A stretch of DNA of 21,101 nt, taken from contig CAMPET010000041.1 in the NCBI GenBank assembly GCA_946803715.1, positions 164,015 through 185,115 on the forward strand. Direction: 5' to 3'. This DNA is from Beroe ovata (taxonomy: Eukaryota; Ctenophora; Nuda; Beroida; Beroidae). Positions 9,701 to 17,792 of the stretch are shown here, in pieces. A model generated the notes under the pieces. That model saw only the letters and a list, made by a program, of their open reading frames with translations. It was not told the origin of the DNA and did not search any database. Made by a program: the position numbers and the translations under genes. Within the stretch, counting starts at the first letter, position 1, and the number at the start of each line of letters is the position of its first letter.

Positions 9701-12700
9701 CAACCTCATGAACAACATGATCACGCAAAGTCCGCCCTTTCACAAGATCCAATATGTCCCTGAGGCCAGGAAATTGTGTGAATATTGAAGGGTCCCTGAC
9801 TTGGGTTTCAAAGAGGACCAGACCGTTAGAAAGTTGATGTAGAAGGAGGAATACGAAGTGAGAATGACGCTCACATTTCAAAACATCGGCCGCATCAATC
9901 AGAGAGACGGTTTCTGGCGATTCACTCCAGATTACAACCAATTTGGGTAGCCCAGAGTTAACTGCATCCCATCTTATGCTGTGTAACAAGTCTTCCTGTG
10001 TCATATTCTGGTCGTGCAATGCTCTTGGTGATCGAGGGAGGAGGTGAGGGATGATGAAGACCACCTCATTCAACACATCAGAATGGTTGGGAAACGTTAG
10101 GGAATGAGGAGGAATGGTTTGCAATCCGTTCCAGCCTGAAAATGATGAAACATCGACAATTCGGCTGCCCAATTGTCGCACAAAACATCCGAATCTCCGG
10201 TTGGATTTTAGGACATTTTCATTCCGTAGCACATCAGTTATATTCTTGTTCCCTGATTTTTGATAGAGGACCGCTACTGTAAAACAGTCCCTTATAGGAA
10301 TATCATCAAGTTCCTGAATCTTATTCTGAAGAATTGGAATATTCTTCAGAATTTTAACTGGAGGATGTTGGGAGGACGAAGAATCATTCTGGAACATTCG
10401 GGGAGATAGAATTCCCGAGTGAGCGAGAAACAGTCGAATACTATCGGGATACTTGCAGGAGGGCGGGATTTTCAGATTCACGGGGGGCTTGCTGTCACCG
10501 ACTAATGTCCTTCCCTCAGAACAGGTACAGTGTTCCGAGTGATTTCTCATCCGGAAATTCTCCTTTTCACCCATGTGTAGAAGATCACCCATGTTCAATT
10601 CACCGGGGACTGTTAGTGTAGGAGGAAAGAGAGAGTATTTCGGAGTACAATCGTCACTTTGACGTATAGCCACACGTCCTACTGGTCTAGCAAGATTATC
10701 TCTTTTCATTGATTTTCTACCGAATTCTTCCAACTCATATTGCAACCAATGGACTATGGGGCCGGAGTGGGGGTTACGAATAACTTTGTAAAGGATGGGC
10801 GTGGTCTCACAGGCTCTCTGTTCAGTCGTCACCATAGGAACAGTGACGCCGTCATGAGTGACGTCATCATGATAAGCTCTTGGAGGAGGGTTAATGAGGG
10901 TGAGAATGTGGTCTGGTTCTAGTATGAGATACCGGATCATAGCTTCCTGGTCCGGGTATATCGACTGGTAATACTTGACAATATCGCGTTCAGACAGATT
11001 GAACGTGTTGTCATGGTTACAAAGTTGGTGTAAGAATTGTTGAGCATTATTCTCCAAAATGGAACTGATCTTATCACAATATTTCCCCACATTAGAAAGG
11101 TCGCATAGGGATAGGCAACGGGTTAGGCATTCTCTGTCCATGAGAATGTTGGGATAAGATGCTACCCATCGAGTAAGACATCTGAAAGCAGCTGCACATA
11201 ATATGACGTAATCATTGGTTGAATCATTGTGTTGAGTAGCAGTGCTCTGCTCCAGTATTTTGCTGACCAATGCGCAATTGTGGAAAATAACTGCCCTGGT
11301 CAAGTCCACGTTATCTCGATAGAAGGTATTGCACATCATTCCCAGGATTTCTATTGTTCCCAAATTGAAATTGATGACCGGAGTTCTCAGCATGGTGTTT
11401 ATCAAATCCGCCCAACAATTGACAGATATACGGTCTCTCCCAGCGTCTAACATCATGATGTAGAGATTGAACAACTTTACACTTCTATCGGAAGATGATG
11501 GAATGGTGTCTATCAGGAACTTCCACTTGACAGGGTGAAATGAGAGCGGTTCATTCGGATTCATCGGCTATGAGGTATATCGAGATTAAGGTTCAATAAA
11601 TGACGGTGCTCACGGCTGCACTGACGCTATTCCTTTGACATCAATATTACCACTACTAACAGCTTATTGACACCACTACAAACAGCTACTTGACACCACT
11701 TTCTCACCTCGATACACTTGTGGAATTTCTCTGAAGTTTTCAGCTCTTCGGCCGCAGCTATCACATATGTTAGGTCCTGGAGGGGGTAGAGTGTCACAGA
11801 ATTTGAATCTCGCCCCCCTCCCCTTCCATAGATTAATGAGTTATTCATTATCAGTGAGCTATTTATTAATCATAGGTCAAATATTTCATTCGACATAAAT
11901 ACCGGTTTTATCTCCTTTGCCTCCTCGAAGAACTTCTTCTTGAAGACCATGGCTTGTAACCGAGGCTCGATTCTCGGAATGTTGCTCAGCTGAAATTGTT
12001 TGGTTGTGTTCAAATGTGACAGATTGGGTGATGGTTCAAATGCGACAAGAAATAAATATCTCTGTGTACGCATACGCAACACGTCATGATGTATAACAGT
12101 GTACAGTATGAACACCTTGACATCTGTATACCATGTATACATTCAACATTGTACAATGTACAGTGTACATGGTATACAGATGCCAGGGCGTTGTATCAAG
12201 TTGCATGAGCTGACATCTCTTCACTTAGGTGTATACTGTATAAATTGTACACACACTCAAGTCACACCCATACAGTATACACAGTACACATAGTACACAT
12301 TATACACTCACTCACTCACACAAGCATACACAAACAACCACAAACATATACACACACACATAAACACACATACACACACACATACCATGAAAGCGAATTG
12401 TTCAGCAGGGCACAGGTCGTCGTACTCATCTTTGAACGATCTGAGACTGGCCATATCTTCAGAGGAAGGCAGAAAGCGGAGAAGAGACTCCATTACAGAG
12501 GGACCTGGTGAGAGAGTGTTGTTGTTGTCAGGGGCTGGTGTTGTCAGGGAGTGTTGTCTGGGAGTGTTGTTGTCAGGGAGCGTTGTTGTCAGGGAGTGTT
12601 GTTGTCAGGGAGTGTTATTGTTGTCAGGGGTTATTGTTCTTAAGATGGTGATAGTATTGTCAGTACTCACTGAGTGAGCTATCGTCACACTGCAGTATTG

Positions 12701-15700
12701 CGGTCCTCAGCTCATCAAATGTCATGCCCTTTAGTGAGGAGTTGAGAAGAATGCCCAGATTTTGGGATGCTTTAGGATCGATCACCTTCAACTCTTTGAT
12801 CTTCTTCTTCGGTTGTGCGATAACCGGTCCACTTTCTGAGTTCGGATCGCTAGCTACGCGTGGCGAACAAGAATATTGACTTAGTTTTTTTGGGAAAAAA
12901 GTTGCTAAGAATAAAATAGAAAACGAAATCGGGAAATGACACAGCAAGAATTCAGTCATTTTACCTTTGTTTTGTTTGAGGGCGAATTCAGTTTGTATAG
13001 TTTCGAATAAGTCTTGACTTTCAAGCTCTAACTCTCTGGTTTTTGCCCAAAACATTGATTTCTGGATTAACCGAACGGGAATTTGATTCCAGTTAAGCTT
13101 CTTCGTCGATACCTGTAACAGGTGCAGTGAAATGGAGTGCCACACAGACACATACACATACACACACACACAACGACACACACACACAGATACACATAAG
13201 GAACATTACACAATACACACGCACAGACACACACAGCTTTGCAATTATCCAACATAATATATTCATTATGTACACGTAACGAGGACGACACTCATTGTCT
13301 ACCAAGCTACATAACGGACTTAGTTAGATCGACAATTGTACATAACACTCACTGAGTGTCATGTACAACTCTCACTCTATGAGTGTCACTCGGAGAGTGA
13401 AAATGCGCTTGTAACATCGTACACTCAAAATGTATACTTAAAATGGACATTATACACTTACACCAGTGTAGTTTTTCTTCTTCTGACATCCCTCTGGGAG
13501 CTGAGGACCGGCCTTAACAGGCCCACCTGCGAGAAAAAGTGGAAAATTATGACTGTCCCACGATCAGATCACTCCCTGACACTAATCAAAGTTAAAATCT
13601 GGTTATATTTACGGAATGGGCCCCGAATGATAAACTGAAACTCACTGAATCTGGGGGGTCCCGGAGCCCGTGGAGCACCAGGAGGGGGAGGAGGGCCGGG
13701 CGCTCTGGGGGCGCCGGGTGGCGGCGGAGGGCCGGGGGGACGGGGCGCTCCTGGTGGGAGATTAACCGTTATCTGCGCCACTAACAACATAACAATTTCT
13801 CAGAACTTCCTCCTAAACATTTCACTTACCTGGAGGTGGGGGTGGAGGTGGGGCGCCGGGAGGGCGCGGCGCTGGTGGCGCTCCAGGGGGTCTGGGCGCG
13901 CCGGGAGGAGGTGGCGGTGGTGGGGGCGGTGGCGGTGCGCCTGGGGGTCGAGGTGCTGGCGGCGGAGGAGGCGCCCCTGATGGAGGATGCGTGTTAGAGT
14001 GGCATTATGAGACGTGGGACTGATCAGAGTGGAACATAACTCACGTGGCGCTGCTCCAGGAGGAGGCGGCGGCGGGGGCGGAGCACCGGGGGCGGGAGGG
14101 GGCGCAGGACCGCCCGCTCTGGCGGCAGCTGCTGCCGAGGCTGCGGCTTCCGTTACTGCTCTGTCTTTCTGTTGATAGTGGGGAATGTTGATATCCTATT
14201 TTAATCATACATGGACTAAATAATTGCATGATGAGAAACGATAAGAGCGAAAAATAAATACTCAGTCCTACCTCCTCCAAAAGACGTTTCTTCTCCTCCT
14301 CAAATTTGGAGATCTTCGCCTGGAACTCAACGAAAGCTTTGGAGTACTTTTCCTCGGCCTCCTGGATTTCCCGCTGTCTCATCTCCAGCGATTCTTCCAA
14401 CTCCACCTTCTTTTTCTGGAGATCTTTGTACCGTTGTTCATCGATTGCTTGCTCTGTGGGAGAAGTTCTGTCATGACACTGGAATTCTGCTTCCCTTTCT
14501 ATGCTAACGTAATACTGGCACAAATCCAGTCAATTATGGGGAAATTTTCTCATTCTTTGTCTTACCAATAATCCGTTCAACATCAACGTCATCAAGTCGT
14601 TTACACTTGAAGTCAGGGTCGACACCACTGCGCTGCAGTACCACTTGACTGATCACGTCATCGATCAATCGGAAATATTGAGGTCTGGAGGATGATTGGT
14701 GTGTGAGCGGTGGCTCAGGTTATCTGTAAACCTCGAAAACTAAACGGCAAACGCGCGGTTTTGGCTGATTACCATAAGATAAAAAGGCGAGGATAAGTGA
14801 CTCACTTGGCTTCGGGGTCATCCCGAACAATGAGAAGATGCTGTAAGATGGAGAGCAGACTTCCCTCAACCTCCGTGTTCTTAGAGTGGTTGAGCACAAT
14901 GTGGAACACCTCTAGCGGGTCATCGAACTCAGCTTGGATATCACCCAACTTTTGCTAGGGGTGTTGATGGTCGATTTAAATCAAGGATCAGGAGAACTAT
15001 AATATGTGTCTGCATCTGGATAGATATTGATAACCGCACTAACGTTGAGCTCGTTGAAGTCATCGTCTCTGTTAGTGTCTAACACGTTGATCTGTATCGT
15101 TAACTCATCGTCACACACTGATCTGTTCATGTTCTGTAGCTCTGATATTGAAATTGAAATCATCGTTACAAAATGGTTACCATTGAAGTCGTAAAATGAT
15201 AATCCAGATAAAAATGTAAGGTTTTCATTGGAAAGCATCATTGGATGAAAGCCAACCTGGAAGGACTTCTCGAAGGCCACAGTTCATGAACTCATTTCTC
15301 AAATGCATTCTAAAGTCGAGTTCGTTTGGGAACGTCGTCAGGGCATTAACAAACTGAAAAATGAATGTTTTAGATACTCATCTTATATCAAAAAACTTTT
15401 ATGCGAGATACGCGCATAAATTGTTGGCTTATGACAAGAAAATGACAGAATATGACAGAATAAGTCATTTAATCGGCATCCTCCTCCGGCTAGTCATGAG
15501 CTCTATTAACCAACAAGAGACGAGCCAAACAGTCTAGTTTCCGCCCGACTTTCGCCCAATTTTTACCGTGATAATAGCGACCGTGAGATGAGGGGGCTCA
15601 TCTTCCCCTTTCAATTTGTCCATGAGTATCTGGAATCTGGGTATACCAGTCTGTTCGCTGAAACTCGTCAATGCTTCCAAAACGGTCTGATGCCTGGAAT

Positions 15701-17028
15701 TATCCATGATATTCCGAAACGCATTCCGTAAATATATTTCGGTGAGCACAGTATATGTTTTTGGGAAGGGATTTCTTTTTCTGGGATTTGAACTCACGCT
15801 TTCTCGTTGACAATACTCATCGCAGCAAGAATCTTGACAACCTCCGTCATCATCGTGGTATTGGAGGGATCTAGACACTTGGTTAGAAGCAGCATACCTT
15901 CGGTGTGGTCCATCATCGCCATCAATCCGTACTGAGAAGGGGAGAGGTAGAGTGAGGTGAGGAGGTAAGGAAGGGTGAGGGAAGAGAGGGCGGCAAAGGA
16001 GTAAGAGGAGCTGTGGTGAAAAGTGAGGCACGCACTGACGCACACATTCAAACATAACACAAATGCCCATGTTGTGATTGACAATGTCAGCAGTTAATGA
16101 TGATATGACGACAAGCCATATATTTGATCCATGACGTTTATTCCACATACCTTGTTGTTCATGAAGACCTTGAGACACTTCACACACTCATGCGTGCTCT
16201 CGCCATACTCCTTTTCCTGGCTCTTCTGTAGCCAGTTGAGAAGCAACTGGAGTCCTCCGTCAGCCCCGAAGGACTTTAACCACGGGATTGTGTTACTTTG
16301 GAGACTAACTCGGAGAGCCTCAAGTGTTTTCAGACTTGATTCCCCCTCTGTTATGCCCTTGTTCAACTCTTGGATGAAATATTCGGGACTTCCGCGTTTT
16401 GGTCCGACATCCTGGAGAGAAATGAGATCGAGAGTATGGCAGAGTAATGAACATGTGTACACTGTGAACAAGTCCAATGGGGAACATTGAGAGATTTAAC
16501 TTACCTCTCCGCCGTGGGCCACGACTTGCGTTTCCTCGATCCTTTTAAAATGCGTCGCTAACATACGCTTCCGGGTCGGATCATCGAGTTTCCGAATTGG
16601 GATTCTCTTGTTCTCCCCTAAATTCATGTCATCCTGAGGGAGGAACGCACATGTGTTAATTCTCAGACATCGTGTTTCATACGATGTCTGAGAATTCGTA
16701 TGATGTGATGAGTATTGAGATAGTTATTGAAATTTCGAGATACACGATTGGGAAATATCACAAACCATCATTTTCTCCAGCTCAATCTTGAGCTCATCAG
16801 GGCCCATTCTGTTGACCCTATCATCAAGAGCGCCATCAGAACCTGCGACGGGTCAAAGTTACACTCATTTCACTGGCACACGTCCAGATATCCTCACTGG
16901 CAAACGTCCAAATATCCTGATTTTATATCCCAGACGAATTTCAGAGTGGTACCTGTAGGATGCGGAGCCCCTATGGGAGCTCCAATTGTGATTCCACCTC
17001 CCTTTTTCGATTTCTTGTCCTTTACCAT
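6452..17028 (-). CDS. DIAPH: Diaphanous-related formin, 28 coding exons, complete
   Basis: Exons, 5' to 3': 17028-16953, 16842-16766, 16633-16505, 16411-16151, 15931-15798, 15693-15567, 15353-15257, 15141-15044, 14954-14806, 14684-14566, 14453-14272, 14168-14045, 13976-13830, 13750-13646, 13526-13462, 13112-12965, 12853-12671, 12504-12386, 11989-11903, 11776-11708, 9379-9296, 9240-9145, 8975-8848, 8023-7828, 7699-7590, 7368-7243, 6744-6633, 6523-6452. All are GT-AG and phases agree throughout: 3,420 nt, 1,139 aa, usual DIAPH size. The start MVKDKKSKKGGG has G at -3 and +4. Domains: GBD ~45-130, DID/FH3 ~95-420, coiled coil 423-483, FH1 ~495-608, FH2 ~625-1000, charged helix 1001-1036, DAD ~1050-1076. 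Known role: Rho-GTP releases DID-DAD autoinhibition, and FH1-FH2 then nucleates and elongates actin using profilin-actin. Intron 20 (2,328 bp against a typical ~120) holds the RALGAPB-like ORF. The exon 26-27 junction is the least certain. Confidence 0.93.
7243..7368 (-). other. Formin DAD autoregulatory motif, exon 26
   Basis: GVLDDLMDALKTGQAYNR followed by basic NRRQKQR matches the diaphanous autoregulatory domain consensus (MDxLL helix plus basic patch), with Met replaced by Leu and LL by LM. It binds the DID to hold the protein inactive. Past the chosen donor at 7242 the frame stays open only for a few codons to a TGA at 7218-7220, so an alternative short C-terminus is possible. Confidence 0.85.
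7700..7827. repeat. TGTCAACATGTCT short tandem repeat in formin intron 24
   Basis: Repeated CTTGTCAACATG words (about 7767-7802) within a wider run of GTGTCA/TGTCAT motifs. Related GTGTCA words recur at 8039-8085. Confidence 0.5.
8024..8847. other. Formin intron 23
   Basis: An 824 bp intron with a (GT)n tract at 8624-8644. No protein or RNA gene was recognised; a 13 bp U6-like word is discussed under rejected items. Confidence 0.7.
9053..9078. repeat. Inverted repeat (hairpin) in formin intron 22
   Basis: CCAGTAAGAT and ATCTTACTGG pair perfectly over 10 bp around a 6 nt loop. Confidence 0.6.
9286..9286. other. Assembly gap (single N) beside a G homopolymer
   Basis: An N follows a G run in intron 21, between exons 21 and 22. 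The contig to its right reaches without a gap from 9287 to 19485. It therefore carries both formin exons 20 and 21 together with the nested ORF. Confidence 0.8.
9549..11564 (-). CDS. RALGAPB: RalGAP beta-subunit-like protein, C-terminal half, intronless, nested in formin intron 20
   Basis: An uninterrupted 671-codon frame from a real ATG (11564); an in-frame TAG lies two codons upstream. Blocks that resemble vertebrate RALGAPB in order: CAAAFRCLTRWVASYPNIL (~123-141), RYLILEPDHILTLINPP (211-227), SIRLFLAHSGILS (375-387), TVAVLYQKSGNKNITDVLRN (429-448), FVRQLGSRIVDVSSFSGWNG (461-480), VVFIIPHLLP (501-510), KLVVIWSESP (541-550). This covers the C-terminal half of a ~1,490 aa protein, with the Rap/RanGAP-like fold at about 429-640. 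The catalytic Asn-thumb motif (HIGND type) before VVIWSE is absent, as in the non-catalytic beta subunit. Known role: RALGAPB supports the RalA/B GAP complex. The N-terminal ~700-800 residues are missing. Lack of introns among intron-rich neighbours suggests a truncated retrocopy under constraint. It could instead be an alternative formin exon. Confidence 0.8.
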   Translation of the reverse strand: MNPNEPLSFHPVKWKFLIDTIPSSSDRSVKLFNLYIMMLDAGRDRISVNCWADLINTMLRTPVINFNLGTIEILGMMCNTFYRDNVDLTRAVIFHNCALVSKILEQSTATQHNDSTNDYVILCAAAFRCLTRWVASYPNILMDRECLTRCLSLCDLSNVGKYCDKISSILENNAQQFLHQLCNHDNTFNLSERDIVKYYQSIYPDQEAMIRYLILEPDHILTLINPPPRAYHDDVTHDGVTVPMVTTEQRACETTPILYKVIRNPHSGPIVHWLQYELEEFGRKSMKRDNLARPVGRVAIRQSDDCTPKYSLFPPTLTVPGELNMGDLLHMGEKENFRMRNHSEHCTCSEGRTLVGDSKPPVNLKIPPSCKYPDSIRLFLAHSGILSPRMFQNDSSSSQHPPVKILKNIPILQNKIQELDDIPIRDCFTVAVLYQKSGNKNITDVLRNENVLKSNRRFGCFVRQLGSRIVDVSSFSGWNGLQTIPPHSLTFPNHSDVLNEVVFIIPHLLPRSPRALHDQNMTQEDLLHSIRWDAVNSGLPKLVVIWSESPETVSLIDAADVLKCERHSHFVFLLLHQLSNGLVLFETQVRDPSIFTQFPGLRDILDLVKGRTLRDHVVHEVVRHVCQSVRSVVSCCVTPSALRERVIGEIRDECGVKDSENGYFNCFFGKQ
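12121..12182. repeat. Large palindromic element in formin intron 18
   Basis: CATCTGTATACCATGTA (12121-12137) and its exact reverse complement (12166-12182) form a 17 bp stem. The loop itself contains the palindrome ACATTGTACAATGT. More TGTACA and CA-rich sequence follows to 12385, just before exon 18's donor side. Confidence 0.75.
12515..12640. repeat. GTTGTTGTCAGGGAGT minisatellite in formin intron 17
   Basis: About six imperfect copies of a ~18 bp unit (GTGTTGTTGTCAGGGA) fill most of this 166 bp intron. Reading frames across it are repeat artefacts. Confidence 0.8.
13113..13461. repeat. CA-rich tract and palindrome in formin intron 15
   Basis: A CA-rich stretch (13139-13240) is followed by an inverted repeat: TTGTACATAACACTC (13336-13350) pairs with 13354-13368 across a 3 nt loop with one mismatch. 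It is then followed by further ACACTC/GAGTGT words. Confidence 0.7.
13646..14168 (-). other. Formin FH1 proline-rich region, exons 12-14
   Basis: Three short exons, separated by introns of 68 and 79 bp, encode long proline tracts (8, 11, 7 and several 5-proline runs) broken by GAPRPPG/GAPRAPG units. In formins such tracts bind profilin-actin and SH3/WW domains. Exons 13 (147 nt) and 14 (105 nt) both start and end in phase 1, so either can be skipped without shifting the frame. The GC content here is far above the window average, as expected for Pro/Gly/Ala/Arg coding. Confidence 0.93.
14272..14453 (-). other. Formin coiled coil, exon 11
   Basis: A single 182 nt exon encodes about 60 residues rich in E, K, Q and R with heptad character (for example EEKYSKAFVEFQAKISKFEE). 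It sits directly before the proline-rich FH1, the usual place for the DIAPH coiled coil. Confidence 0.88.
14806..16411 (-). other. Formin GBD/DID (FH3) region, exons 4-9
   Basis: Exon 4 encodes SPEYFIQELNKGITEGES and LEALRVSLQSNTIPWLKSFG, followed by CLKVFMNNK, the armadillo-repeat core of the diaphanous inhibitory domain. Exon 5 has GMLLLTKCLDP, exon 7 NALTTFPNELDFRMHLRNEF, and exon 9 FDDPLEVFHIVLNHSK and LSILQHLLIVRDD. These line up in order with the vertebrate DIAPH DID and dimerisation helices. The DID binds the C-terminal DAD and keeps the formin closed until Rho binds the GBD. Confidence 0.93.
16658..16696. repeat. Perfect 16 bp inverted repeat in formin intron 2
   Basis: AATTCTCAGACATCGT (16658-16673) and its exact reverse complement (16681-16696) flank a 7 nt loop. 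It begins 25 bp from the acceptor of exon 3, on the upstream side in the transcript. Confidence 0.8.
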
Positions 17029-17792
17029 GACACATACATACTTCTTCCCTACTCCCTGTTCACTACATGATCTAGAGTGTTGGATATGTGTTGCAACATT
17101 CAAATGGGAAAAAGAATATTCACTAAAAGTTGTGCAATAAAAACCATCTTAATCACTAATTCGCGCGGGAATATTAAGTCTTATCACATCTTCTAATAAA
17201 AACTTTCAGAGAATTGAGACTGAAAAAGTTAACGCCACACCATTTATTGCAATCATCTCTAAAGTTATGCAATCTTCAGTTAAGAACGTCCCCAATCTTT
17301 CACTTCTAAAATCATAGGCAGGAATTCGTTACACTCTGCAGAGAATGAAGACAAATACGACAAAATGTACAAAGTCACGTGATCAAAAACCCAGAAATTC
17401 CTAAATGCTTGCAGTGAATATTGATACTGATCTCGGCTTTTCGCGCGCGCGCGTAATTTTCAAAATCGACGCTGTGCTGTCCCATGTCGCATGTGTATGT
17501 GTTGCAAGTGCTTTGGACAACATAAGTTGATGATGGGTGATAGTCGATTAGAACTGAAGCGAATATCAAGATTGCACAGAGATATACAAATTCCTGACAC
17601 TCTGGATCTGGCATACTGACTTGAAGTTGTGTCAGTTGGAATTGTGGGGAAAAATCAAATTTCCGACAGTCAAAAACCACAAATAAGGAAATGCTAAGAA
17701 ACCGTTACGTAACCCTGACATCACAATCTGATAACAAAATCATCGTTATTTGGGGAAGGCTAGTCGATGTAGCCACTGTCTGAGCAGCCACC
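17029..17792. other. Gap between FRG1 and the formin
   Basis: 764 bp on the downstream side of the FRG1 stop and the upstream side of the formin ATG. It should hold the FRG1 3' UTR and the formin promoter and 5' UTR. A CGCGCGCGCG run is present at 17443-17453. TTTATT at 17243-17248 (AATAAA on the minus strand) is a candidate FRG1 poly(A) signal. No coding signal seen. Confidence 0.6.

Larger units (their letters stand above)
7828..13526 (-). other. Formin FH2 domain, exons 15-24
   Basis: The lead-in (exon 15, GCQKKKNYTG) is followed by STKKLNWNQIP (exon 16) and KKKIKELKVIDPKASQNLGI (exon 17). Then come FKDEYDDLCPAEQF (exon 18), IPRIEPRLQAMVFKKKF (exon 19) and the FH2 signature LIGNYMNSGSRNAETYGFKL (exon 21). 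The end is FFGEDPKKTSAEDFFSDI (exon 24). These are the lasso, linker, knob, coiled-coil and post elements of a DIAPH-type FH2, which forms the actin-nucleating dimer. Exon 20 to exon 21 spans the large intron with the nested ORF. Confidence 0.93.

Noticed and set aside
10740-11450. Two plus-strand frames of 60 and 73 aa
   Set aside because: Antisense shadows of the RALGAPB-like ORF, with no similarity of their own.
9549-11564. Possibility that the nested ORF is a transposon or viral gene
   Set aside because: No reverse transcriptase, integrase, transposase or capsid motif; the sequence instead resembles the cellular RalGAP beta subunit.
12515-12640. Regular short repeats that might suggest a CRISPR array
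   Set aside because: Continuous ~18 bp minisatellite without unique spacers, in a eukaryotic intron.
13067-13305. Cys/Val-rich frames (VCVCVCV) on the minus strand
   Set aside because: They arise from a CA/TG microsatellite in formin intron 15; the real exon 16 is in another frame.
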